A DNA stretch of 64,000 bases. Origin: Paradesertivirga mongoliensis. Lineage in GTDB: Bacteria > Bacteroidota > Bacteroidia > Sphingobacteriales > Sphingobacteriaceae. The stretch lies in NCBI RefSeq assembly GCF_024436395.1, contig NZ_JAFMZO010000004.1, positions 496,001 through 560,000 of the forward strand, written 5' to 3'. The notes beneath the pieces are model-generated. The model had not been told where the DNA came from, did no database searches, and saw only the letters and a list, made by a program, of their open reading frames with translations. Each line of letters opens with the position of its first letter. Within the stretch, counting starts at the first letter, position 1. The position numbers were made by a program, and so were the translations under genes. Positions 26,770 through 36,133 of the stretch are shown one piece after another.

Positions 26770-28593
26770 ATGGCGAGAAACAGATTTAATAGCGGAACAG
26801 CACCTGAACAAGAACTTCCTAAAGCCAAAATTAATAAAGAGTCTTTACAGCGGATTTCGGGTTTGGTTAATTATTTAAAGCCTTATAAGTGGAAGTTTAT
26901 CATCGGGTTAATCTTTCTTTTCTTATCCAGCTTAACGGGCCTTGCCTTCCCTATTCTCTTGGGCGCCATGATAGATGCGGCCCAGGGCAATCAAAAATAT
27001 TCCTTTATTCCTGCCAGCATTAACCTGATCGGCATTGTTGCTTTCGTGATCTTGTTCTTGCAGTCGTTTGTTTCTTTTTTCAGGATAAAATTATTTGTGG
27101 AAGTTGCCGAGAAATCGCTGGCGGATATCCGTAGAGATACTTACTTCAAATTGATCACCCTCCCGATGGATTTCTTTTCGAACCGCAGGGTTGGTGAACT
27201 TAACAGCAGGCTTTCGTCTGATCTGTCTCAGATCCAGGATACACTTACTACTACCCTGGCTGAAATGTTAAGACAAATTGTGATCTTGATTGGCGGTGTT
27301 GCATTTTTATTTTTTATCTCGGTTAAGCTTACTGTACTTAATCTGAGCATTCTTCCGGTATTAGTGGTTGTTGCAATTTTTCTGGGGAAGCTGATACGGA
27401 AAGTGTCGCGCCAGGCTCAGGACAAGCTTGCTGAATCGAATACTGTAGTAGAAGAAACCTTGCAAGGGATTAGCAGCGTTAAGGCTTTTGTAAATGAGGC
27501 TTACGAGGCAAACCGGTACAATCTTAGTTTAAGAGAAGTAGTAAAAATCGCCTTAAGGGGAGCTACTTACAGAGGTGGCTTTGCTTCGTTTATCATCTTT
27601 TGCTTGTTCGGTACTATTGTAGGAGTAATCTGGTACGGTTCCATCCTTGTTTCGCAGGGTGAATTGTATGTAGGAAGCATGACCACCTATATTTTGTATG
27701 CCATGTTTGTGGGTGCTGCAATGGGTACCTTTCCCGAATTATACGCTAACGTGCAGAAGGCAATAGGCGCGAGTGAGCGTGTCATGGAGATCCTGAACGA
27801 GAAAAACGAAGCGATATCAATTGTTGCTTCCGAAAATCAAACCAAAAAGATTATAACAGGGGAACTGGCCTTTAAAGATGTAGTTTTTGCATACCCATCC
27901 CGTAAGGAGATTACGGTGTTGAAGGGACTGTCGTTCGAAGCCCGTGCAGGTGAAAAAGTAGCGATTGTTGGACCCAGTGGAGCGGGTAAATCTACGATTG
28001 CTTCATTAATACTTCGTTTTTATGAAGCACAGGAAGGTGAATTGCTTTTTGATGGCAAACCCGCCGGCGAGTACGCTCTAACCGACATCAGAAATCAGGT
28101 TGCTATTGTTCCACAGGATGTCATTCTTTTCGGAGGAACCATAAAGGAAAATATTGGATATGGGAAAATTGGCGCGAGCGACGAAGAAATTATCGCAGCA
28201 GCTGAAAAAGCCAACGCTCATAACTTTGTTACAGCCTTGCCCGAAGGGTATGATACTTTGGTTGGCGAACGCGGGATTAAACTTTCCGGGGGACAACGCC
28301 AGCGAATTGCTATTGCGAGAGCTTTATTAAAAGATCCGGCTATTTTAATTCTCGATGAGGCGACCTCATCGTTAGATTCGGAGTCGGAGCGACTGGTACA
28401 GGAAGCATTAGAGATTCTGATGAGAGACCGGACGTCAATCATTATTGCCCATCGCTTGTCAACTATTCGAGAAGCAGATAAAATCGTAGTTCTTGAGAAG
28501 GGAATGGTTATCGAAAGTGGCACTCATGATGAGCTTCTTAAAAATGAAGAAGGCTTATACCGTTATCTTAGCCAATTGCAATTTGAAGCATAG
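26770..28593 (+). CDS. ABC transporter, fused permease and ATPase (MsbA-like exporter)
   Basis: Inner-membrane half-transporter of 607 residues acting as a homodimer. The N-terminal half has six predicted membrane segments (about 40-330). The C-terminal nucleotide-binding domain has Walker A GPSGAGKS (about 398-405), the signature LSGGQRQR, Walker B ILILDEATSSLDSES and the H-loop IIAHRLSTI. This arrangement fits lipid, peptide or drug exporters of the MsbA group; the substrate is not visible. It is followed after 36 bases by a beta-CASP nuclease gene. Confidence 0.95.
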   Translation: MARNRFNSGTAPEQELPKAKINKESLQRISGLVNYLKPYKWKFIIGLIFLFLSSLTGLAFPILLGAMIDAAQGNQKYSFIPASINLIGIVAFVILFLQSFVSFFRIKLFVEVAEKSLADIRRDTYFKLITLPMDFFSNRRVGELNSRLSSDLSQIQDTLTTTLAEMLRQIVILIGGVAFLFFISVKLTVLNLSILPVLVVVAIFLGKLIRKVSRQAQDKLAESNTVVEETLQGISSVKAFVNEAYEANRYNLSLREVVKIALRGATYRGGFASFIIFCLFGTIVGVIWYGSILVSQGELYVGSMTTYILYAMFVGAAMGTFPELYANVQKAIGASERVMEILNEKNEAISIVASENQTKKIITGELAFKDVVFAYPSRKEITVLKGLSFEARAGEKVAIVGPSGAGKSTIASLILRFYEAQEGELLFDGKPAGEYALTDIRNQVAIVPQDVILFGGTIKENIGYGKIGASDEEIIAAAEKANAHNFVTALPEGYDTLVGERGIKLSGGQRQRIAIARALLKDPAILILDEATSSLDSESERLVQEALEILMRDRTSIIIAHRLSTIREADKIVVLEKGMVIESGTHDELLKNEEGLYRYLSQLQFEA

Positions 28594-28629
28594 TCTGTTT
28601 TAGGACGACTTATTCCCAAAACTTTACGG

Positions 28630-30015
28630 ATGAAACTAACGATATGGGGTGCTGCACAACAGGTTACTGGCAGCATGCATCTTCTGGAAACAGAGCATTA
28701 TAAAATCCTTATTGATTGCGGTCTGGATTATGAGCGTGAAACCAGATTAGAAGAAAATGAATATTTTCCTTTTAATCCAGGTGAGATTGACGTAGTTATT
28801 TTAACTCATGCCCATATAGACCATTCGGGGAACCTGCCTACTTTAATCAGGGCTGGCTTTGAAGGTCAGGTGATATGCACCTCTCCTACAGCCGAGCTGG
28901 CTGAACTCTTGCTGCTTGACTCTGTGAATATTTTTGAGAGCAAGCAAAAGAAAAGGAGGAGATCTAAGAAGTTCAGTTCTGGCCCAAGCCCTTTGTTCCT
29001 CCAGAAGCATGTGATGGAGACAGCCGAGCGCTTTGTTACTATCGGGTTTAACAAGCCTTTTAAGTTAAGTGGAGAAATATCGGTTGAGCTTATTCCGGCG
29101 GGTCATTTGCTGGGCGCTGCCTCCGTGATTATTACAGTGATTGAACATGGACTTGAGCGTAGAATTGCCTTTAGTGGCGATATAGGCAGGGAAAATTATC
29201 CCGTACTGGTTGATCCGCAAAAGCTACCCCAGGTAGATTATTTGGTATGCGAATCTACTTACGGTGGGCGGTACCATTCTAAAGATAAAAGCATTGAACA
29301 GGTTTTGGTTGAAGAGATTGAGAATGCCTGTATCAAAACACCGGGGCGCCTGATAATCCCTGCATTTAGCATTGGCCGCACCCAGGCTTTAGTCTATACC
29401 CTCAATAAAATATTTACGGATGGCCTGCTTCCAAGGGTTAAAATTTTTGTGGATAGCCCGCTGGCTAACTATGCGACCGAGATTTACCGTAAATACCTTA
29501 GCCACCTTAATGAAGATGCACGCGACTTCTACCAGAAGGCGGGTGATGGATTTGAATTCGAAAACCTGTTCTATGTGCAGGATATGAAAGAAAGTCGCGA
29601 ACTGTCTAACTACCTGGAACCTTGCGTCATTGTATCTTCCGCCGGGATGCTCGAGGGAGGACGTATACAAGATCATTTATACTATAACATATCTAATTAT
29701 TACTGCACCATACTTTTTATTGGTTACAGCGCTAAGGGAACCTTGGGGCACCGACTTTTAAGGGGCGATCCGTATGTTCATATCCGCGACAGAGAACTGG
29801 CAGTATATGCGACCATTAAAAGGACGGATGTATTGAGCGGACATGGTGATCATGAGGATTTAGTAAAGTTTGTAGAGAGTCAGGACCGTTCGACTTTGAA
29901 GCGGCTTTTCCTGGTTCATGGAGAAGTTGAAAGCATGAATTCTTTAGCCGCAGATCTTTACGAAAGAGGTTATAAAGTAACTATCCCCGAAAAGGGAGCT
30001 CCTTTTGAACTGTAA
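28630..30015 (+). CDS. MBL-fold beta-CASP ribonuclease (RNA-processing exonuclease family)
   Basis: Metallo-beta-lactamase protein of 461 residues with a beta-CASP cap. The zinc motif is HAHIDHSG (His60, His62, Asp64, His65). Other metal ligands are in IPAGHLLGAA and FSGDIGRE. The beta-CASP motifs follow: ESTYGGR, IPAFSIGRTQALVY, SAGMLEGGRIQDHL, and LSGHGDHEDL and VHGEVES near the end. This is the COG1236/Ysh1-type family of RNA nucleases. It is 10 bases from the convergent response regulator stop. Confidence 0.92.
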   Translation: MKLTIWGAAQQVTGSMHLLETEHYKILIDCGLDYERETRLEENEYFPFNPGEIDVVILTHAHIDHSGNLPTLIRAGFEGQVICTSPTAELAELLLLDSVNIFESKQKKRRRSKKFSSGPSPLFLQKHVMETAERFVTIGFNKPFKLSGEISVELIPAGHLLGAASVIITVIEHGLERRIAFSGDIGRENYPVLVDPQKLPQVDYLVCESTYGGRYHSKDKSIEQVLVEEIENACIKTPGRLIIPAFSIGRTQALVYTLNKIFTDGLLPRVKIFVDSPLANYATEIYRKYLSHLNEDARDFYQKAGDGFEFENLFYVQDMKESRELSNYLEPCVIVSSAGMLEGGRIQDHLYYNISNYYCTILFIGYSAKGTLGHRLLRGDPYVHIRDRELAVYATIKRTDVLSGHGDHEDLVKFVESQDRSTLKRLFLVHGEVESMNSLAADLYERGYKVTIPEKGAPFEL

Positions 30016-30024
30016 AATAATTAG

Positions 30025-30465
30025 TTATTGGAAAAAATTCGCGCTGGAATACTTTGAATATCTGTTTGCAGTAATGAAAGACGAATTAAGTATATCCTCA
30101 AGCATGGCCTCTGTAAAAGGCTTAGAAAAAATCCCTTTCACACAATTAAATCTGGCCGCTTTCTCTTTAATTTCAGCGTGAATTAAAGAGGTCAGAATGA
30201 TCACGTCGACCGGCCGCTCCAGGTTTTGTCCGATGGTTTCAAAAAGCTCGAGAAATCCCCAGCCTGAGACAAGAGGCATATCGAGATCTAATAAAATAAG
30301 GTCGGGTAGCGAATTTAGACGATTGTTCTTTAGTACATAACAAAAAGCATCAGAAGCTTCTAAAAATGCATGACACTCGATTTGATGGGAAGAATGCCTC
30401 GCAACCATCTCCACAATGCTATTATGGACTGGATCGTCATCGATGATAAGTAAATTTAAAGGCAT
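30025..30465 (-). CDS. Single-domain response regulator receiver protein
   Basis: Stand-alone CheY-like receiver of 146 residues without an output domain. The acidic pocket is IIDDDP (Asp9-Asp11), the phospho-acceptor Asp lies in LILLDLDMPLVSGWG (about residue 60), the switch Thr in IILTSL and the conserved Lys in FSKPF (about 117). No histidine kinase is nearby. Proteins of this form often serve in phosphorelays or bind a partner on phosphorylation; the pathway is not visible. Confidence 0.92.
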   Translation of the reverse strand: MPLNLLIIDDDPVHNSIVEMVARHSSHQIECHAFLEASDAFCYVLKNNRLNSLPDLILLDLDMPLVSGWGFLELFETIGQNLERPVDVIILTSLIHAEIKEKAARFNCVKGIFSKPFTEAMLEDILNSSFITANRYSKYSSANFFQ

Positions 30466-30641
30466 AACAACAAAGATCTAGATTCCCTGAATATAGTACA
30501 AAAAGCGCGTCTTAAAGTTTTAAAGCCATGTAAATGAGATGTTACAATCTATTATAAAGGTGTTTTCCTTACCACGCTGCATGCTGCTTTTTAAAACAAT
30601 TGATAAAAGGGGGTGTTGGCACTATAGAAAATTTAAACACT

Positions 30642-30932
30642 ATGGATAAGATAAAGAAATTCGATTTGATGGAGAAGATTGTCCATGAATTAGAAGATTT
30701 GAAAAACAGTCAGACGGCTGTGATAAAAAAATTAGGAAAAATAGAGGTCGATAATATCGAGTTAGGCGATAAACGATTAGACAAAGACCTGCCGGAAATG
30801 CACCAGTTAGTTTCGGATAATCTCGACACTATTACTGGTATTCTGGAATATTTCGCCGAACAGACAGATAATTATAGTGACAAAAATAATATCTCGGCTC
30901 TGAAAGAACAGGAGATTATTGATAAGTTATAA
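30642..30932 (+). CDS. Hypothetical small helical protein
   Basis: About 96 residues, charged, with predicted helices throughout (ILEYFAEQ, LEDLKNSQTAVIKKLGKIE) and no signal peptide, membrane segment or cysteine. I do not recognise the family. The ATG at 30642 is chosen because the upstream TTG at 30600 adds a low-complexity start with no support. It is followed by a good intrinsic terminator, which argues that it is a real, separately transcribed gene. It is divergent from the response regulator with a 130-base gap that shows no clear promoter box. Confidence 0.6.
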   Translation: MDKIKKFDLMEKIVHELEDLKNSQTAVIKKLGKIEVDNIELGDKRLDKDLPEMHQLVSDNLDTITGILEYFAEQTDNYSDKNNISALKEQEIIDKL

Positions 30933-30944
30933 TATCAAATTTTA

Positions 30945-30973
30945 AGCGAAGTCCTTGAATAGGCTTCTTTTTT
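30945..30973 (+). terminator. Intrinsic terminator of the small helical protein gene
   Basis: A GAAGTCC/GGCTTC stem (one bulged T, 7-base loop) is followed by TTTTTT at 30968-30973, just after the stop at 30932. Confidence 0.6.
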
Positions 30974-31005
30974 AAAGTCCAGATTTGTAAATGAATCTGG
31001 ACTTT
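30974..31005 (-). terminator. 12-bp hairpin over the DUF5703 stop codon
   Basis: Perfect inverted repeat AAAGTCCAGATT (30974-30985) and AATCTGGACTTT (30994-31005) with an 8-base loop. It overlaps the stop codon of the minus-strand DUF5703 gene and is followed on that strand by AAAAAAGAAG, not a T run. On the plus strand it sits directly behind the preceding terminator. It may end or stabilise transcripts from both sides. Confidence 0.5.
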
Positions 31006-33301
31006 ATTGTACCACGTCATTCAACCTGCTTGCAGGAGAAACCCGCAAAAATTCCAGCTTACCATCTTTCAACTTCGCCTCTACCGTTGTTTGATACGGC
31101 GCATGCAGTTTAAAGTGCACATCTTTGTCTTTTGGCCAGGCCGGGAACAGGTAAATTTTTCTACCGTCAGCCTGCATCAGCATTTCCTGCAAACCTATCA
31201 TGCCGGATCCTCCCCAGTTATGATCCGGTGTCCAGTCGAAACCAGGCCCCCAGAAAGCTGGATATCTGCGACCGGAATCTTTTAGTTTTCCAGAAGTTAG
31301 CTGCCATGCATCATCTGTTAAGCCTAGTCTGGCGGCGAAGATATTGTCCTGCCTCCAACCGATGTGACTGCGGGACTTGAGCAAATCTGCATCATATTTG
31401 AAGGTGTTAATTGCGGTATCAAGTCCAGGTTTGCCTAAACCGTAAATTCCCCATGGAAATACAGGATACAGCTGAGGGCTTTCTGTATGGTTGACACGCT
31501 CCCACAGTTTCGCCGGTGCAATGGTTGGCTTACCATTAAAGGCTCTGAAGCTAATAGGAGGAATACGACTGAGCATGGCTTGCCATTCTTTTCGCTTTTC
31601 TTCCGAAAGATAAGATTCCGGAAGCTCAAGCAACCGGCTCAGAACCGCCCTCAGCCCGGCTACGGTCGAGCTCGCATTATAGGTCATTTTATATGTCTCG
31701 GCAGCCGAGCCCGGATACAGAATCAAATGTCCATTACCATCGAAAACTTTGCTGCCCCGTTGTTTAGCTAAATACTGGTAATGCTCGTTGAAAAAGGTGA
31801 GACAACTTTCAATAAATGGGATATGCTCCTTTATGTTTTCACCCGCATAACGCTCCGTTTCCATCATCATTAAGCAAAACTCGAGTACGGTATCCCACTG
31901 GTATTCAAGCCAGGCGTTATATTGCATTCCCTTGTCATAATCGGCGGGACGCTTCCATCCGTATTCTGCTGGATTTGGCAGTCCGAAATTTTCCAGTTGC
32001 TCGGTAAAGCTCGCTCCCTTATGATTCCAATATACCTGACTCCGTAATTCAGCATTTTTCAGCATCTGCTGGTATACTCTGAACTGAGGTTTCATCAGGT
32101 CGAAGTCGCCGCTTTTAAGCATTGGCCAGTAAACAAGCCGTTGATTTTGTGCGGTGTGGGTCCCTCCTCCCCAGTTTCGGAAATCGGGCGTAAATTTTAG
32201 CGTACTATCTGTAAAGGATGGGTCATAAGTGAATAATCCTCCATTGAATTTGGTGGGATAGTTGCCGAAAGGATTGCAACCCAGCATGTAACGCATTAGC
32301 TGATAGTTCCGGCCCACCTGCCATGCAAGGGGATCCTTGGCGGGAACGTCGCTATTGATGTGGATAAAGCTCCGTTTCCAGTATTCGTTCCACCACTGCT
32401 GTGATCTGCGGGCAGCCTGTTTTTGATTTTTTGTGGCTTCGCTAATTGTGCGTTGTAAGCCAGCATTCCAAACCTCCGTCGACGGCGTGTGCTGAGTATG
32501 AAGCACAATATTTAACTTGTGGTTTTTAGATGGAACCTTGCTCCTGATCGTAAAGCCGTTATAATCCGTATCGATATATCGTCCCCGGGTATTTCCTGCC
32601 TGAACGAAATTATGTCCCAGAAGCGCTCCTCCAAAAATGAGATCTTTAAGTGGATTAAACAGCTGATCTTTCACCGCATCCATCCCCTGTTGTTTAGCAG
32701 TTACATCAAAAACAGTGAATGGCTTATTCTGGTGAAAGAACTGAACTCCGGAGTTTGTAAAGCTTATCTGATCCTTAAAAGTCTTAGCTTCTCCCTGTGG
32801 CGCCCACTTATAGGAATTTTGGTTGTTTTCTTTTCCTTTAAGCAGCCGGTCTTCGGTACGCCAGCTTTCATAGCTCGCGGTGGCCGACAGCGCCTGGTTG
32901 CTGTTTATTTCGACGTGGACTACAGGCAGGAAAACATCCACCCAAAGTTTAACCTGCGTCGACTGCTTGTTTTTCGTTCCAGTAATGGTGATGTATCCAT
33001 CGTTTAGATGAAGTTCTTGTTTAAACGATGTGCCGCCTTCAAATGGATTCGGCGATAAAGTGAGCCTTACTCTTCCAAGTTTAAGGAGGCTGTTGTTTTC
33101 ATCAAAGGTGCCCGAGCGGGCGATATAAAATAGGATTTCGTTGTTTTCCGTCCATACGTTGAGGCCGATATTTCCTCCGCCAAGAGGCATCGATTCGGAG
33201 GAGTTTTTGGATTGAGTTAGCCATACCGGATTGTAGGAGCTGAGTTGTGCCTGGGTTATTAAGCTTATAAAAAGCAGCAATATAAGGACGTGTATTTTCA
33301 A
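31004..33301 (-). CDS. DUF5703 family glycoside-hydrolase-like exported protein
   Basis: Exported protein of 765 residues with a signal peptide ending near LITQAQ. The N-terminal domain (about 20-300) carries SSESMPLGGGNIGLNVW, the DUF5703 hallmark. The middle and C-terminal parts look like an (alpha/alpha)6 barrel related to GH95/GH65 enzymes (GRNYQLMRYMLGCNPFGNYP, then PDHNWGGSGMIGLQEML). It probably acts on fucosylated or rhamnosylated plant or host glycans in the periplasm, but no activity is established by motif. It is the last gene of the minus-strand unit, after the sialate-esterase gene. Confidence 0.82.
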   Translation of the reverse strand: MKIHVLILLLFISLITQAQLSSYNPVWLTQSKNSSESMPLGGGNIGLNVWTENNEILFYIARSGTFDENNSLLKLGRVRLTLSPNPFEGGTSFKQELHLNDGYITITGTKNKQSTQVKLWVDVFLPVVHVEINSNQALSATASYESWRTEDRLLKGKENNQNSYKWAPQGEAKTFKDQISFTNSGVQFFHQNKPFTVFDVTAKQQGMDAVKDQLFNPLKDLIFGGALLGHNFVQAGNTRGRYIDTDYNGFTIRSKVPSKNHKLNIVLHTQHTPSTEVWNAGLQRTISEATKNQKQAARRSQQWWNEYWKRSFIHINSDVPAKDPLAWQVGRNYQLMRYMLGCNPFGNYPTKFNGGLFTYDPSFTDSTLKFTPDFRNWGGGTHTAQNQRLVYWPMLKSGDFDLMKPQFRVYQQMLKNAELRSQVYWNHKGASFTEQLENFGLPNPAEYGWKRPADYDKGMQYNAWLEYQWDTVLEFCLMMMETERYAGENIKEHIPFIESCLTFFNEHYQYLAKQRGSKVFDGNGHLILYPGSAAETYKMTYNASSTVAGLRAVLSRLLELPESYLSEEKRKEWQAMLSRIPPISFRAFNGKPTIAPAKLWERVNHTESPQLYPVFPWGIYGLGKPGLDTAINTFKYDADLLKSRSHIGWRQDNIFAARLGLTDDAWQLTSGKLKDSGRRYPAFWGPGFDWTPDHNWGGSGMIGLQEMLMQADGRKIYLFPAWPKDKDVHFKLHAPYQTTVEAKLKDGKLEFLRVSPASRLNDVVQ

Positions 33302-33360
33302 TTTCTTCTATTTGGTTTGTATTCTGTTTGAGCACTGGTCTTGCACCTAGTAAAGGCCTC

Positions 33361-34782
33361 TTACCAATCATCCGTCCTAAACGAACTTGCCGGCAAGCCT
33401 TCGGTGTTGAATAAATCACCGACTATAAAGTCTTTAAACGCATACCGCACCGCTACCGGTTCTTTCACCATGGGCGAAGAAACTGAAACCGAACTACCGT
33501 TTATCGTCGCCTTGGCAGGATAGAACGTTTTATTTGCGCCGGCAATCTCAAATGTATTAAGCTCTTTTCCAAAAGCTGTGAGTCCATTTCCAGCATTCTC
33601 AAAGCTGATGGTTGCAACGCTGCCGCCAACTGACATAGACTTGTACAGAGGGCTGGCAGAGCCAAATCCGTTCAGGCCGTAAATATTTGCTAAAGCCAGC
33701 AGTGCCAGCCGCTTGCCTCCGGCTTCTTTGTTTGCCGGATGAATCTGATTTTCCTCGCCAATATCAAGGACAACAGCCATAGCAGAGTTCGGTATTCTTG
33801 TTAAAGACTTGCGCTGTGCATCGCGTAAATACGCAGAATTAAACTTTCCACCATAATTAAATGGTGGCAGCTGGGCATAATTGTAAGGCGCAATCTGAAC
33901 ATAATAGAACGGAAAATCCCCTTGTTTCCATAATGAACGCCATTCTTTTACCATAGCGGGAAACATCTCCTCATATCTGTCTGGACGCTCATAGTTTGAT
34001 TCTCCCTGATAGAAGATCGCGCCTTTTATACCGTAACCGGATATTGGATATAACATCCCGTTAAACAACGTTGTGGGAGTGCGGCTTACCGCTTTGATCG
34101 GGTCCTCTTTAGCAGGAACTTTTACTTCGGGAAAAGCCTTGAGATTTTCCGGAGACATCCAGGCCTCTACATACGATCCGCTGTAACTTACGTTGATCAA
34201 GCCAACCGGCACATCCAGCATCTCGTTCAATAATCGTCCAAAATAATAAGCTGTAGCACTAAAATTTGCAACCGACTCGGGTTCTGCTACCTTCCATGCA
34301 GATGGTTTGCTGTTTTGCTGCAATTCGGTAACTGATGAACGAGGAACGGTATATACAAGAATCTGTTTATTCCTGGATTTTAATATCGCATCGTTTGAAC
34401 CTAAAATGGGCTGACCCTTGAAACCTTTCATGGGCATTTCCATGTTCGACTGCCCTCCGCAGATCCAGACCTCACCTATTAAGACATTTTTTAATTTAAC
34501 AGCTTTTCCATCGCTGATGCTTAGCTCATAAGGCCCGCCAGCAGATGGGGTAACCACTCTCACTATCCATTTCCCCGAATTATCGGCTTTCGCTGAATAA
34601 TTTCTGCCGTTCCAGGATGTACTTACCCGCACGTTCTTACCGGCTGTACTCCAACCCCAGATTGGAACCTGAGATTTCTGCTGGAGCACCATATTATCCG
34701 TAAAGATGGAAGCAAGTTTAACTTCTGCATGTGCAAAAAGTGCAATAAACAGGCAAAGATGGAGTGTTAATATTTTCTTCAT
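33361..34782 (-). CDS. Sialate O-acetylesterase-like SGNH hydrolase
   Basis: Exported carbohydrate esterase of 473 residues with signal peptide LCLFIALFAHAEV. The SASA domain carries block I GGQSNMEMP with the nucleophile at Ser112 and the C-terminal Asp/His block IGEENQIHPANK. An N-terminal beta domain (about 20-105) precedes it. Bacteroidota members remove acetyl groups from sialic acid or from plant polysaccharides such as pectin and xylan. Here the neighbouring GH127, GH106 and GH78 genes favour acetylated pectin. It is 6 bases after the BASS transporter gene. Confidence 0.88.
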   Translation of the reverse strand: MKKILTLHLCLFIALFAHAEVKLASIFTDNMVLQQKSQVPIWGWSTAGKNVRVSTSWNGRNYSAKADNSGKWIVRVVTPSAGGPYELSISDGKAVKLKNVLIGEVWICGGQSNMEMPMKGFKGQPILGSNDAILKSRNKQILVYTVPRSSVTELQQNSKPSAWKVAEPESVANFSATAYYFGRLLNEMLDVPVGLINVSYSGSYVEAWMSPENLKAFPEVKVPAKEDPIKAVSRTPTTLFNGMLYPISGYGIKGAIFYQGESNYERPDRYEEMFPAMVKEWRSLWKQGDFPFYYVQIAPYNYAQLPPFNYGGKFNSAYLRDAQRKSLTRIPNSAMAVVLDIGEENQIHPANKEAGGKRLALLALANIYGLNGFGSASPLYKSMSVGGSVATISFENAGNGLTAFGKELNTFEIAGANKTFYPAKATINGSSVSVSSPMVKEPVAVRYAFKDFIVGDLFNTEGLPASSFRTDDW

Positions 34783-34788
34783 TATAAA

Positions 34789-36129
34789 TTATAAGGTTGC
34801 TTTTGGAGTTGCTATCGCATCGTTTTCGCTTAATTCTTCCTTGTTGAGAGCAGCTTGCTCTTCATTGATTACCTGCTTTCTCCAATAGTTTGCCAGGATA
34901 GAACCCGATATATTCATCCATGGACTGAATACAGCCGCTGCCAGGCCTACTGTTCCGAGTTTGCCCATAGAACCCGCCAAACCGGAAGCCATGCCGCCGT
35001 TTTGCAGGCCAACTTCAAACGCAATGGTACGTGCAGAATTTCTATTTAAACCGAAAGCGCGGCTGAGCCAGTATCCGAGAAAGTATCCGGCTGCGTTATG
35101 TATCACTGCTGCGAGAAATAAGATCAGTCCAACATTTAACAAATTATCCCGCCCGGCAGCGGTAGTAACCGTAGTGAAATAAACAATGCCGAACATGGAG
35201 AGATAAGGCATAAAACTATCCAGTTTTGGCAATGATCTGGACAGCAGGTGATAGCCGAGTCCTACGAGCACAGCGCCGGCAAAAAAACTAAAAATTTCTA
35301 CAGATTGAAGTACATTTTCTGCAAGGTTGTTGCTAAGATAAGTCCAAACACCAAAAGGAAGCGCCAATAGCCACAGAGCTGAGATACCAGAGATAAGCCT
35401 GACAATATTCCAGCCCCAAGGAGACGCAGTTTTAAGATAATCATGCAGCAAAGCCGCCCCGATTGGAACAATCACAATTTTGATAATCTCCATCATCATG
35501 TTAAGGAACTTTACTTCTATCAACGTGCCGGCAAACATACGCATCATAAATGGAGTCATAATGGGCGCAATGAGTGTGGCTATCGCGGTCACTGTAACCG
35601 ATAAAGGTAAATTTCCACGTGCAATATATGTCATTACATTCGAGGCCAGTCCGCTTGAGCAAGCACCGATAAGGACAACGCCTGCAGCCACTTCAGGTTC
35701 AAAATCAAAAACTTTTGTGAGCAGGAAACCGACCGTAGGCATGATCGAGAACTGGCATAAAAGTCCTATCAGGACGCCTTTTCCGGAGCTAGCCAGGCCT
35801 GTAAAATCCTTTAATGCCATCTGGATACCCATACCGAACATTACCAATTGAACAACAAGCAGGATGAGCCATTTATTTCTCAGATCGAAACTCCCCCAGT
35901 TGAGAAAAGCAGAAGGATAAATCATCCCCGCGACAACGGCCGTAATGATCCATGCCGTATACTGATAGTTTTCAAGAAGTGGAATAATGTCTATGCCGAT
36001 TGATGCGCTTACTGCAAAGGCAAGGGCGGCAGGTTGCCACAATTGTGGATTTTGGGTTACAAGGCCAATAATTAGAATTAGCAGAGAAATAGCGCTTAAT
36101 CCGAGGCAAAGTTTGCGAACGTTTCTCAT
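34789..36129 (-). CDS. BASS-family sodium:organic-acid symporter
   Basis: Inner-membrane transporter of 446 residues with about ten hydrophobic segments from residue 10 to 410. It has the bile acid:Na+ symporter family pattern, with the crossover-helix block GACSSGLASNVMTYIARGNLPLSVT and a second repeat FEVGLQNGGMASGLA. Characterised relatives carry bile acids, pantoate, pyruvate or other organic anions. Adjacent genes for an acid-sugar kinase and a RuBisCO-like protein make a branched sugar acid a reasonable substrate guess. It sits 4 bases after the racemase-like gene. Confidence 0.88.
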   Translation of the reverse strand: MRNVRKLCLGLSAISLLILIIGLVTQNPQLWQPAALAFAVSASIGIDIIPLLENYQYTAWIITAVVAGMIYPSAFLNWGSFDLRNKWLILLVVQLVMFGMGIQMALKDFTGLASSGKGVLIGLLCQFSIMPTVGFLLTKVFDFEPEVAAGVVLIGACSSGLASNVMTYIARGNLPLSVTVTAIATLIAPIMTPFMMRMFAGTLIEVKFLNMMMEIIKIVIVPIGAALLHDYLKTASPWGWNIVRLISGISALWLLALPFGVWTYLSNNLAENVLQSVEIFSFFAGAVLVGLGYHLLSRSLPKLDSFMPYLSMFGIVYFTTVTTAAGRDNLLNVGLILFLAAVIHNAAGYFLGYWLSRAFGLNRNSARTIAFEVGLQNGGMASGLAGSMGKLGTVGLAAAVFSPWMNISGSILANYWRKQVINEEQAALNKEELSENDAIATPKATL

Positions 36130-36133
36130 ACGA

